This document shows, piece after piece, positions 46,724-54,486 of a stretch of DNA of 64,000 bases. The first letter of the stretch is position 1, and each line of letters begins with the position of its first letter. The notes under the pieces are model-generated. The model saw nothing but the letters and a program-made list of their open reading frames with translations. It had not been told where the DNA came from and searched no databases. The stretch comes from Serratia inhibens (lineage in GTDB: Bacteria > Pseudomonadota > Gammaproteobacteria > Enterobacterales > Enterobacteriaceae): positions 1,054,001 through 1,118,000 of the forward strand of contig NZ_QYYG01000001.1 of the NCBI RefSeq assembly GCF_003591175.1, written 5' to 3'. The translations under genes and the position numbers were made by a program.

Positions 46724-47737
46724 ATGACGCAAACCCAGACTCTGTCACTGAGCGAGGCCTATCATCTCGCGCTGCGCGCACTGCGCAGCAACGGTTTCAG
46801 CGCTGAACATGCCGATGCCGTCGCGCAAAATGTGACTGCCGGTGAACGTGATGGCTGCGCCTCGCACGGCCTATACCGGGTGCTCGGTTGCGTGCGAACG
46901 CTACTGGCCGGCAAGGTGTCCGCCAGCGCCGTTCCTGTGCTTTCCGACAGCGCTCCGGCGATCCTGCGGGTGGACGCCAACGATGGTTTTTCACTGCTGG
47001 CTTACCGCAGCGCACTGCCTGCTTTTGTCGACAAGGTCCGCGCTAACGGCATAGCGGCGTTGGCCATTAACCACTGTGTGCATTTTTCCGCCCTGTGGGC
47101 CGATATCGAACCCTTAACCGAGCAAGGACTGGTGGCGCTGGCATGCACCCCCAGCCATGCCTGGGTCACCCCCGCCGGGGGAACCCGTCCGTTGTTCGGC
47201 ACCAACCCTATCGCCTTTGGCTGGCCACGCCCGCAACGCCCACCCTTTATCTTTGATATGGCTACCAGCGCCGCGGCACGTGGCGAAATCGAGCTGCACC
47301 GCCGCGCCGGCACACCGCTGCCGGAAGGATGGGGAATTGATGAGCGGGGTCAACCTTCAACCGACCCGGACAGCGTGTTGCAGGGCGCGATGCTGACCTT
47401 TGGTGGCCATAAGGGATCGGCGCTGGCAGCAATGGTCGAGCTGCTCGCCGGGCCGTTGATTGGCGATATGACCAGTAAGGAATCGCTGGCCTACGATCGG
47501 AAGACCGGCTCCTCTCCTTACGGCGGCGAATTGATTATCGCCATGGATCCCGATCGTTTTATGGGGGCCGACAAAGAGGTTCACTTTGCCAGAGCGGAAG
47601 CCTTGTTCACCGATATGTCCGGGCAAGGGGCGCGCATTCCAGGGGAGCGGCGTTTTCAGATGCGGCAATACAGCGAGCAGCACGGCGTTACCTTGCCACT
47701 GGCGTTGTATGAAGAAATCGTGGCCCTCTGCCGTTAA
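46724..47737 (+). CDS. Malate/L-lactate dehydrogenase family: pyrroline-/piperideine-2-carboxylate reductase
   Basis: A 337-residue NAD(P)H oxidoreductase of the LdhA2/malate-dehydrogenase-2 fold (PF02615), not the Rossmann type. The family motif DGCASHGLYRVLG (residues ~44-56) holds the catalytic Ser-His pair, and AWVTPAGGTRPLFGTNPIAFGWP plus GGHKGSALA form the cofactor site (seen as pieces). Members reduce cyclic imino acids such as 1-pyrroline-2-carboxylate to L-proline. It ends the right arm, 18 bases after the permease. In other bacteria this enzyme belongs to trans-3-hydroxyproline or D-proline metabolism. Confidence 0.82.
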   Translation: MTQTQTLSLSEAYHLALRALRSNGFSAEHADAVAQNVTAGERDGCASHGLYRVLGCVRTLLAGKVSASAVPVLSDSAPAILRVDANDGFSLLAYRSALPAFVDKVRANGIAALAINHCVHFSALWADIEPLTEQGLVALACTPSHAWVTPAGGTRPLFGTNPIAFGWPRPQRPPFIFDMATSAAARGEIELHRRAGTPLPEGWGIDERGQPSTDPDSVLQGAMLTFGGHKGSALAAMVELLAGPLIGDMTSKESLAYDRKTGSSPYGGELIIAMDPDRFMGADKEVHFARAEALFTDMSGQGARIPGERRFQMRQYSEQHGVTLPLALYEEIVALCR

Positions 47738-47743
47738 ATGATA

Positions 47744-47775
47744 CAGGCCCGCAAGCTGAACGGCGGGCCTGATTT
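47744..47775. terminator. Hairpin between convergent genes
   Basis: A 9-bp stem (caggcccgc with gcgggcctg) lies 6 bases after the reductase stop and 10 bases before the stop of the universal stress gene. Only short AT runs flank it, so its strength as a terminator is uncertain. Confidence 0.55.
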
Positions 47776-47781
47776 AACGAA

Positions 47782-48210
47782 TTATCTGACCACCATGACC
47801 GAGATATTGGCGTGGCGCACAATCGCCGCTGCATTAGATCCCAGCAGGTAAGTTTTCACGCTCGGACGGCGCGAACCTATGATGATCAAATCCGCTTTGA
47901 TTTCCTCAGCCAATTCCAGCACCTGATCGCGCGGGGAGCCAAAGCTGATGGTGTAATCCAGACGTTCCAGCGGAATATCAATTTCCGACATGATTTTTTT
48001 GAGCTTATCTACCGCTTTTACTTCCGCTTGATTCTCAAACTCCTTGATGCCAAACGAATAGGCGGTAACGAACGCTGAAGCGTCCGGCAGCGCGTGGAAG
48101 AAATGCACTTTGGCTCCGGAAATTTTCGCCAGGTACTCGACATTCTTCAAGGCATGCTCTGTCAGCAGATCTTCTTCGATATCTATCGGCACTAGTATGG
48201 TCTTGTACAT
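47782..48210 (-). CDS. uspF: Universal stress protein, UspF type
   Basis: A 142-residue single-domain universal stress protein. The Walker-like nucleotide site of the UspFG class is present as VPIDIEEDLL at the N-terminus and LIIIGSRRPSVKTYLLGSNAAAIVRHANISVMVVR at the C-terminus (G-x2-G-x9-G-S/N type; pieces IIGSRRPS and LLGSNAAAIV). Such proteins bind ATP and appear under growth arrest. ATG with a nearby GAAGGGA. Single gene, convergent with the hydroxyproline arm. Confidence 0.87.
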   Translation of the reverse strand: MYKTILVPIDIEEDLLTEHALKNVEYLAKISGAKVHFFHALPDASAFVTAYSFGIKEFENQAEVKAVDKLKKIMSEIDIPLERLDYTISFGSPRDQVLELAEEIKADLIIIGSRRPSVKTYLLGSNAAAIVRHANISVMVVR

Positions 48211-48388
48211 ATTACATCCCTTCTATGTAAACCTTGGTGCCTATAGGGTACTGCCGGTAGAAAGGTGCGTGAACCGCTTTCTTGCGCTTTTGTGATCGCC
48301 GGTAACTCCTGTCCAGGATAATTGACTATTTAACAAAATATAAACATAGCGAAGTTAACAGCTAGCCGATTAATTATTTCAACACCCG

Positions 48389-49105
48389 TTAAATAAGTTG
48401 CAAATACACTGCTTTCGCCGTAGCGGCGGTTTTATTGGCCACTGACAGTTTTTTAATCGAATTACCAATATGAAAATTCACCGTCCTTTCACTCAACCCC
48501 AGAAGCATGGCAATTTCCTCTGAAGTTTTACCTTCGCTGCACCAGCGTAAAATATCCTTTTCACGCAGCGTCAACACGTCTTTGATCGCCTCGTCGTTCA
48601 CCGATATCAATGCTTCGCGCAACGTTTTATGGGCTATCTGCGCCAACCACAAAAAGAAGGTTTCGTTATGCGCACCTATCTGCGACGACTGCTCAGGGAT
48701 TTTTTTGCCGGCAAAGGTGAGAATGCCCAACCGGCCGTAGCAGTCCTTGATCGACTGTGACCAGCCTTCACTAATGCCGAACTGCGCCATACGCCACCAC
48801 AGCTCCGGTTTATCTTGATAGAACCCTTCGTCCCAATGAAACTGCAGAGTGGAATGATGGGCCTGGTCGATAACCGGATCCTGCAGATAGGCCCGCAACT
48901 TGCGGTAGTCCGCCAGATATTCGGCAGGATAGTTCCCTTTTATCTGCATTTTGGGCCGGCTGGCGGGGTAACATGAAAATACGGTATAGGAATAGTATTC
49001 GAAGCCCAGCGTCCGAGCGCAGAGTTCCAGACGGCGTAAAAAAAGCTCGCAGTCGTGCACGCTGCCGAGTAAAGCGTCCATCAAAGGCTGAATACGGGTG
49101 TTCAT
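48389..49105 (-). CDS. LuxR-type quorum receptor without a neighbouring synthase (LuxR solo)
   Basis: A 238-residue regulator with an N-terminal acyl-homoserine-lactone (AHL) binding domain and a C-terminal LuxR helix-turn-helix (LTLREKDILRWCSEGKTSEEIAMLLGLSERTVNFHIGN, as pieces). Key AHL-pocket residues align with TraR: Tyr67 for Y61, Asp76-Pro77 for D70-P71 and Trp91 for W85. At the W57 position there is Tyr63 (YPAEYLADY), an unusual change that may alter ligand choice. No LuxI-type gene lies in the window. It diverges from a three-gene operon with an isolated ALAS domain and an exporter, its most likely target. Confidence 0.88.
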   Translation of the reverse strand: MNTRIQPLMDALLGSVHDCELFLRRLELCARTLGFEYYSYTVFSCYPASRPKMQIKGNYPAEYLADYRKLRAYLQDPVIDQAHHSTLQFHWDEGFYQDKPELWWRMAQFGISEGWSQSIKDCYGRLGILTFAGKKIPEQSSQIGAHNETFFLWLAQIAHKTLREALISVNDEAIKDVLTLREKDILRWCSEGKTSEEIAMLLGLSERTVNFHIGNSIKKLSVANKTAATAKAVYLQLI

Positions 49106-49453
49106 AAAACACGTTCTCCAGAAAGCGGTACCGGATAATCGATAAGTGACATTAACTATAGTAGGGGCACCCAGGCTGCAACAGCCGTTTCATAGTATAA
49201 AAAATACGATGGCTATAACAAAAAAAGCTATGGTTATCCGAACGCTAATAAATAACGTTTTTAACGCTGACTAATAACCGGAATTACGCGAATATCATAA
49301 CCGCCTATTATTGTAAACCTGTCACTTTTACCGTTAGACAGTAATCTCGCTGCCAATTACCTTCGCCATAGGCACCCGGTGCCGTTCCAAATCCAAATAA
49401 ATTATAAGCATTTTCGCATTCTGCAATGCAGAAAAAACTCACGGGGATTTTCT
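49106..49453. promoter_or_regulatory. Divergent region between the LuxR solo and the ALAS-domain operon
   Basis: About 350 AT-rich bases without a gene. A loose dyad ctgtc-N13-gacag (49319-49341) lies 113 bases before the operon ATG; it is longer than a classical 18-20-bp lux box, so the assignment is weak. GGGGATTT precedes the ATG at 49454. Confidence 0.4.
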
Positions 49454-49825
49454 ATGGCAGAGAATTATTCGGCAATACGTTCAGCCACCGTTATTGGTAC
49501 GCACAATAATCAACGCAAACACCTGCTGGCGATTATCGATCATCTTAAGTCCGGCCTGCGCGCCGCCGGTATCCCACTGGTTTCGGAAGACTGCCGCATT
49601 CTGCCGGTGCCGGTCGGCGATCCGCACCGGAACAAACACAGCGGCAAGGTGCTGCTCGATGAGTACGATATTTACGTGCAGCCGGTGAACGCTCCGACGG
49701 TCCCGGCAGGCAGCAAGCGTTTGCACGTTACACCGACCTCTGCCCATATTCATGAGGATGTGGATTATTTCCTGGCGGCATTAAGTAAAGTCTGGGCCGC
49801 CAATGAATTACGGAGAACAGGATGA
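49454..49825 (+). CDS. Isolated C-terminal domain of 5-aminolevulinate synthase
   Basis: A 123-residue protein that matches only the last third of alpha-oxoamine synthases, closest by eye to 5-aminolevulinate synthase: ILPVPVGDP, the loop LLDEYDIYVQPVNAPTVPAGSKRLHVTPTSAH (pieces YVQPVNAPTVP and RLHVTPTSAH) and the final helix DVDYFLAALSKVWA. The PLP-binding lysine domain is absent. The usual RLRxTP motif reads RLHVTP, so a conserved arginine is His. It has its own ribosome site and overlaps the MFS gene as ATGA. It may be a decay product of a full gene or a repurposed domain; enzymatic activity alone is unlikely. Confidence 0.8.
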   Translation: MAENYSAIRSATVIGTHNNQRKHLLAIIDHLKSGLRAAGIPLVSEDCRILPVPVGDPHRNKHSGKVLLDEYDIYVQPVNAPTVPAGSKRLHVTPTSAHIHEDVDYFLAALSKVWAANELRRTG

Positions 49826-50994
49826 CGTTGACGGATTATAAAGGCCATTTTCTCACGCTTTGTCTGATGGCGACCGGCACCTTTGCCATTGGCACCGATG
49901 CGTTTATCGTCGCCGGCGTGCTTACCGAGATTTCCGATACCTTTACTGTCGGCCCCGCTCAGACGGGGCAGTTAATCTCGGTGTTTGCCCTCGCCTATAT
50001 GCTGTTTGCCCCGTTGACCGCCTGGCTGTTCGGTAACCTCAATCGCAAACATATTTTACAGATCGCCCTGATATTATTTATTGCCGGTAATCTGGCCTGC
50101 GCGTTTGCCGACAGCTTTTTGCAAATCTCTGCCGGCCGCGTGCTGGCAGCGTTGGGAGCCGCCGCCTACACGCCGCAAGCCGCCGCAGCCGCAGTCGGGC
50201 TGGTGTCGGAAAAGCGCCGCGGGCTGGCTATCTCCATCGTTTACGGCGGCATGACGCTGGCCATCGCCCTGGGCATTCCTTTTGGCACCTTCCTGGCCAA
50301 ATTGATCGGCTGGCGGGAGATTTTTCTGCTGATTGCCCTGCTGGGCGCCGTTTCTCTGCTGGGGCTTTCACTGGCGTTGCGCGCCATTGCCGCACCGGGT
50401 AAACACACGTTGAAAGAGCGGCTTGCCCCGCTGCGACAAAAAGCGGTGCTGACAACATTGCTGATTACTTTCTTTGCCGTCTGTTCCGAGCATATTGTTT
50501 ACAGCTATGTCAGCGTGCTGCTGAAAAATACCCAGCTGGGTGCGGAGGCTATTTTACCGATCGCACTGCTGGTATTCGGCGTAGGTGCCGTCATCGGCAA
50601 TTTCGTGTCCGGCGTGTTGACCGATACTCTCGGCAGTAAGCTTGTGCTGCTGTTTTCGGTGACAATCCAAACGGTCTCGCTGTTTCTGCTCACCTTTTAC
50701 ATCACCGCCCCCTGGTGGGTGCTGGCGATCTTTCTGGTGTGGGGCATTACCGGCTGGATGTATCTGGTGCCGATCCAACACCACTTGCTGTCGCTATCGA
50801 AACGCTTTGGCGCACTGACCGTTTCGCTGAACAGCTCCGTACTCTATGCCGGCATCGCCGCCGGCGGCATGTTCGGCGGTCTGACGCTGTATACGCTGCC
50901 GGCCTATTATCTGCCGCTGTTTTCGCTGCCTCTGGGGGCCATCGCCCTGCTGCTGACGCTGCTCTTCTTCCAGGGAGAGAAAGCCAATGAATGA
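49822..50994 (+). CDS. MFS drug/metabolite exporter (DHA1 family)
   Basis: A 390-residue, twelve-segment major-facilitator exporter. Family pieces are GTFAIGTDAFIVAGVL in helix 1, a loop 2-3 LFGNLNRKH and the helix-5 region YGGMTLAIALGIPFGTFLAKLIGWRE (antiporter motif C-like G-x8-G-x3-G-P/T-x2-G). The whole frame is intact. It is coupled to the ALAS-domain gene (ATGA overlap) and to the broken enoyl-CoA hydratase (ATGA overlap), so it may export a product once made by this operon. Similar proteins move sugars, drugs or amino acids. Confidence 0.85.
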   Translation: MTLTDYKGHFLTLCLMATGTFAIGTDAFIVAGVLTEISDTFTVGPAQTGQLISVFALAYMLFAPLTAWLFGNLNRKHILQIALILFIAGNLACAFADSFLQISAGRVLAALGAAAYTPQAAAAAVGLVSEKRRGLAISIVYGGMTLAIALGIPFGTFLAKLIGWREIFLLIALLGAVSLLGLSLALRAIAAPGKHTLKERLAPLRQKAVLTTLLITFFAVCSEHIVYSYVSVLLKNTQLGAEAILPIALLVFGVGAVIGNFVSGVLTDTLGSKLVLLFSVTIQTVSLFLLTFYITAPWWVLAIFLVWGITGWMYLVPIQHHLLSLSKRFGALTVSLNSSVLYAGIAAGGMFGGLTLYTLPAYYLPLFSLPLGAIALLLTLLFFQGEKANE

Positions 50995-51276
50995 CCGTTG
51001 CCCCGGAGCTCTACGAGCGCCACGATGACGGCGTTGCCGTTATCACCCTCAATCAGCCGGAAAAAAAGAACGCGATCAATCTGGGAATGGCGCGTCTGGT
51101 TCAAACTTATCTGCAACAGGCCGAGCAGGATGATGCGCTGAGCATCGCCCGACAAATCGCGCACAAAAGCCCGCTGGCCAGCCAAGGCTATCGTGCGCCA
51201 GGGGTTAACCCAGCCGTTTGACTATCAACAAGGCTGGGTTGAACAGGCGCGGCATGCGGCAACAACCTTCTTTTGA
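50991..51276 (+). pseudogene. Enoyl-CoA hydratase/isomerase, deleted and frameshifted
   Basis: The N-terminal 49 residues (YERHDDGVAVITLNQPEKKNAINLGM...) are the start of a crotonase-family enzyme. They then join directly to a C-terminal piece (ARQIAHKSPLA), so about 150 residues of the middle, including the oxyanion-hole region, are gone. The tail continues in another frame as AKAIVRQGLTQPFDYQQGW and EQARHAATTFF, ending at TGA 51274-51276. The open frame itself stops earlier at 51221. It starts inside the MFS stop (ATGA), showing it was the last gene of the operon, and a terminator follows. Confidence 0.85.
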
Positions 51277-51352
51277 GAACATTCTTAGTGAATGGTAATC
51301 ATTCGCAGTCTAACGTTTAAGCACTACAAGACCGCGTTTGAGAAGCCATTGA

Positions 51353-51375
51353 CCCCGCTTAGCGGGGATTTTTTT
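51353..51375 (+). terminator. Rho-independent terminator of the ALAS-domain operon
   Basis: Stem ccccgc/gcgggg with a 3-base loop is followed by ATTTTTTT. It fits the plus strand only. Confidence 0.88.
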
Positions 51376-51380
51376 GCCCC

Positions 51381-51680
51381 TTAATCTCCCTCTGCAGTAA
51401 AAGATCTCATAAACAGAAAGGTGCAGGGCTTGCTTTGGTGCTGGTTGATCAAGGGCACCAGGCGCGTGAAATGTTCGGTTTGACAATGTACGTCCAATGC
51501 AGCCCGGTCGGGCCACTCTTCGACAAAAATAAAATGCCCAGGGTCCTGGTGATCGATGAACAGTTCGTAAGAGAGGCAAAGTGGCTCCTGTCGCGTTTTC
51601 TCCACCAGTTCCTGATACAGCGGCATCACAGTTTCAACACAATCGATCTTGATAAAATCCTCAGCAATAACCTTTAGCAT
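51381..51680 (-). CDS. Antibiotic biosynthesis monooxygenase (ABM) domain protein
   Basis: A 99-residue ferredoxin-like (dimeric alpha-beta barrel) protein. It has the ABM pattern MLKVIAEDFIKIDCVETVMPLYQELVEKTRQEPLCLSYEL (pieces MLKVIAEDF and TRQEPLCLSYEL), FIFVEEWPDRAALDVHCQTEHF and a final strand. Relatives include YgiN quinol monooxygenase and haem- or autoinducer-handling proteins. ATG 51680 is chosen because longer frames add unlike sequence. Single gene; substrate unknown. Confidence 0.8.
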   Translation of the reverse strand: MLKVIAEDFIKIDCVETVMPLYQELVEKTRQEPLCLSYELFIDHQDPGHFIFVEEWPDRAALDVHCQTEHFTRLVPLINQHQSKPCTFLFMRSFTAEGD

Positions 51681-51889
51681 GGCGCCTTTTTTCCTTTCAG
51701 CGTATCTATCATGTGGGCCCACTCTACCGCGAATCCTTATCCTTTTCCCGATGCTCCCGATCGACACTTCATCAGAACTCTGGATAACGCAAGTTGTCGG
51801 GTAAAACGTCGCTCTTTTGCCACTATTTAACCTTTATTGAAGCGTGAGAGGGGACACTGGTTCACAGACACATTTTATGAGGATTTTTT

Positions 51890-52393
51890 ATGGCGGAATT
51901 GCCCCATATTATCGCCAAATACAGCCCGGAACCCGGCTTTCTGCTATTGATCATCTTTCTGTTTTCGTTCGGCAAATCGGTTATTTTCATTTCGTCGCTA
52001 CTGCCGCCGGCATCGATTACGCTGATGTTGGGCATTGTCGCCGGCAAACCGGTGCTGGCAGACACTCATGTCTGGGGGGCGATTGCTCTGGGTGCGATGC
52101 TCGGTTCCGTTTTATCGTTCCATTGCGGCGCGTTGCTCCAGGGCCGCGCCCCATGGAGATGGTTACCGGCCAGATATCACAGCGCGTTGCACAAGGCTAA
52201 GTCAGCCTTGCAGCAAAAAGGCTTGGCACTGTTGTTTATCTCGCGCTTTTTGGCCGTGATGCGCTATACCGTGCCTTTGGTCGCCGGCATGATTTCGCTG
52301 CCGCGCAAACAGGTCTACTGTGCCTGCGCGCTTTCCGCCGGGGTTTGGGCGGTGGCGTTGATATCCGTAGGGCACATGATACCGGCAACCTGA
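51890..52393 (+). CDS. DedA-family membrane protein
   Basis: A 167-residue inner-membrane protein of the DedA/SNARE-associated (VTT) family. Recognisable pieces are FFSFGKSVIFISSLLPPASITLMLG (a region with the family's F-E/S-x-x-x-x-x-x-x-P-G/A pattern, read in short pieces), the HCGALLQGRAPW loop and FISRFLAVMRYTVPLVAGMISLP, which carries the family motif [F/Y]-x-x-R-[F/Y]-x-P/A-x-x-R. Such proteins are implicated in lipid carrier recycling (undecaprenyl phosphate flipping). TGAGGA precedes the ATG. Single gene. Confidence 0.82.
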   Translation: MAELPHIIAKYSPEPGFLLLIIFLFSFGKSVIFISSLLPPASITLMLGIVAGKPVLADTHVWGAIALGAMLGSVLSFHCGALLQGRAPWRWLPARYHSALHKAKSALQQKGLALLFISRFLAVMRYTVPLVAGMISLPRKQVYCACALSAGVWAVALISVGHMIPAT

Positions 52394-52608
52394 ACATCGT
52401 ATTTTCAAGCGATTTAGCGCAGCTTTCTTGCATTTTTGTCATGCAGAAAATTGGTGCTGGATACCGATTAAAAAGATTACCAACATGCCCTGATTGCGCC
52501 AGATCACCTTTTTTTGAACATACTCTGCAAATCGGCGCGATTTTTTCTGACGCAGCTCCAACTACGACACGACAGGGTAATAAAAAGCGATGTAACCGCA
52601 TGATTTGT

Positions 52609-52684
52609 TGGTGGGTCGTACAGGGTACGAACCTATGCCCCATTGATTAAGAGTCAACCGCGCTACCCACCGAGCTAACGCCCC
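52609..52684 (-). tRNA. Divergent tRNA-Lys (CUU)
   Basis: The minus strand gives a 76-nt tRNA with encoded CCA and anticodon arm GTTGA-CTCTTAA-TCAAT, anticodon CTT (Lys). It resembles the normal tRNA-Lys(UUU), sharing GACCCACCA at the 3' end and TTGAC..TAATCAAT in the anticodon arm. It differs by a G-A mismatch at position 4-69 of the acceptor stem (GGGGCGT/ACGACCC), a weak D stem (GCTC/GCGC) and the unusual T loop TTCGTAC. It may be a working minor tRNA or a decaying copy. Confidence 0.75.
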
Positions 52685-53033
52685 AACGGGTTAAAACAAT
52701 TCGCCTCTCCGCTGTCAGTGCCAAGCGTTTACATCCATTACTTTTTCTCATGCGATATTTTCAACCCTGTTTTTTATCAACAAGATAAGGCTGCTTAGGG
52801 CTATTAATCTGCTAAAGCGAGGAGTAATCTTCCGCCCCCAAGACGTCCGATTTGCCTCCTCGTGTAAAGAATAATCGACTTTTATCCCTCGCATAAATGT
52901 TGTAAACATGTTGCACAAAGGTGGCGTTATTGCACTACCTTACTAAAGCCGGGTTAACCGGATAATCGTATAAAAAAGAGCCACTTCAGAGCTCGCTATT
53001 TCACCCATGACAGGTAAAACAGGACATCATCAG
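52685..53033. promoter_or_regulatory. cycA upstream region
   Basis: About 350 AT-rich bases between the tRNA-Lys(CUU) and cycA, with no gene. The cycA 5' UTR before ATG 53034 contains aggacatcatcag. In E. coli cycA mRNA is repressed by GcvB RNA at its ribosome site; a comparable site is plausible but was not traced here. Confidence 0.4.
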
Positions 53034-54434
53034 ATGGTAGATCACTCTAAAATAGCCACAGACGCGACGCCTGCGTCAGAAGATCATCTACAGCGAAACC
53101 TAACTAACCGACATATTCAACTGATCGCCATCGGCGGCGCTATCGGTACAGGTCTGTTTATGGGGTCCGGCAAAACCATCAGTCTGGCCGGGCCTTCCAT
53201 CATCTTCGTGTACATGATCATCGGCTTTATGCTGTTTTTCGTGATGCGCGCCATGGGCGAGCTGCTGCTCTCCAACCTGGAATACAAATCCTTCAGCGAT
53301 TTCGCCGCCGATCTGCTCGGCCCCTGGGCCGGTTTCTTTACCGGCTGGACTTACTGGTTCTGCTGGGTCGTCACCGGCATCGCCGACGTGGTGGCGATCA
53401 CCGCCTACGCCCAGTTCTGGTTCCCCGGGCTGTCGCAATGGATCGCCTCTTTGTTGTGCGTATTACTGCTGCTGGGCCTGAACCTGGCGACGGTGAAGAT
53501 GTTTGGCGAGATGGAATTCTGGTTTGCGATGATTAAAATCGTCGCCATTGTCGGGTTGATCGTCGCCGGATTGGTGATGATCGCCATGCAGTTCCAGTCC
53601 CCTACCGGCACCGTCGCGTCGTTCTCGCACCTGTGGAATGACGGCGGCATGTTCCCGAAAGGCATCAGCGGCTTCTTCGCCGGCTTCCAGATCGCGGTGT
53701 TCGCCTTTGTCGGCATCGAGCTGGTGGGCACCACCGCAGCTGAAACCAAAGATCCGGAAAAAGTGCTGCCGCGCGCCATCAACTCCATTCCGATCCGCAT
53801 CATCATGTTCTACGTGTTCGCACTGATCGTGATTATGTCGGTCACGCCGTGGAGTTCTGTGGTTGCCGATAAAAGCCCGTTCGTCGAGCTGTTCGTGCTG
53901 ATCGGCCTGCCGGCGGCGGCCAGCGTGATCAACTTTGTGGTGCTGACCTCCGCCGCCTCTTCCGCCAACAGCGGGGTGTTTTCCACCAGCCGCATGCTGT
54001 TCGGCCTGGCGCAGGAAGGCGATGCGCCGAAGTCGTTCGCCAACCTGTCCAAGCGGGCGGTGCCGGCTAACGGCCTGACCTTCTCCTGCATCTGTCTGCT
54101 GGGCGGCGTAGTACTGATTTACCTGATCCCGAACGTAATGACGGTGTTTACGCTGGTGACCACCGTCTCCGCCATTCTGTTCATGTTTGTCTGGACCATT
54201 ATCCTGTGTTCTTACCTGGTTTACCGTAAGCAACGCCCGGCGCTGCACCAGAAATCGATCTACAAGATGCCGGCCGGCAAGCTGATGTGCTGGGTGTGCA
54301 TGGCGTTCTTCGTGTTTGTGCTGGTGCTGCTGTCGCTGCGCGATGACACTCGTCAGGCGCTGATCGTCACGCCGCTGTGGTTTGTGGTGCTCGGTTTGTC
54401 TTACGTGTTCCTGCGCAAGAAAAAAACCGCCTAA
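53034..54434 (+). CDS. cycA: D-serine/D-alanine/glycine transporter CycA
   Basis: A 466-residue APC-family proton symporter for glycine, D-alanine, D-serine and D-cycloserine. It is nearly the same as E. coli CycA through the first half (RNLTNRHIQLIAIGGAIGTGLFMGSGKTIS read as short pieces, FTGWTYWFCWVVTGIADVVAIT) and to KSIYKMPAGKLMCWVCMAFFVF near the end. About twelve membrane segments. ATG 53034 (MVDHSK) aligns with the E. coli start and has AGGA upstream; an in-frame start at 53007 is less likely. Confidence 0.95.
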   Translation: MVDHSKIATDATPASEDHLQRNLTNRHIQLIAIGGAIGTGLFMGSGKTISLAGPSIIFVYMIIGFMLFFVMRAMGELLLSNLEYKSFSDFAADLLGPWAGFFTGWTYWFCWVVTGIADVVAITAYAQFWFPGLSQWIASLLCVLLLLGLNLATVKMFGEMEFWFAMIKIVAIVGLIVAGLVMIAMQFQSPTGTVASFSHLWNDGGMFPKGISGFFAGFQIAVFAFVGIELVGTTAAETKDPEKVLPRAINSIPIRIIMFYVFALIVIMSVTPWSSVVADKSPFVELFVLIGLPAAASVINFVVLTSAASSANSGVFSTSRMLFGLAQEGDAPKSFANLSKRAVPANGLTFSCICLLGGVVLIYLIPNVMTVFTLVTTVSAILFMFVWTIILCSYLVYRKQRPALHQKSIYKMPAGKLMCWVCMAFFVFVLVLLSLRDDTRQALIVTPLWFVVLGLSYVFLRKKKTA

Positions 54435-54440
54435 AAACAA

Positions 54441-54466
54441 CAGGGGGATAATCGCTTATCCCCCTG
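54441..54466. terminator. Hairpin between cycA and rutR
   Basis: A perfect 11-bp stem (cagggggataa with ttatccccctg) and a tcgc loop lie between convergent genes. The T run after it is poor, but the stem is strong. Confidence 0.65.
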
Positions 54467-54486
54467 CATTTCCCTTATTTAGACGA

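Noticed and set aside
49319-49341. lux-box-like dyad ctgtc-N13-gacag before the ALAS-domain operon
   Set aside because: Too long (23 bp) and inner positions do not match the lux-box consensus; kept only as a weak remark.
51286-51306. Fur-box-like sequence gaatggtaatcattcg
   Set aside because: It lies after the end of a pseudogene, on the 3' side of the minus-strand ABM gene and nearly 600 bases before the next plus-strand gene, so there is no promoter for it to control.
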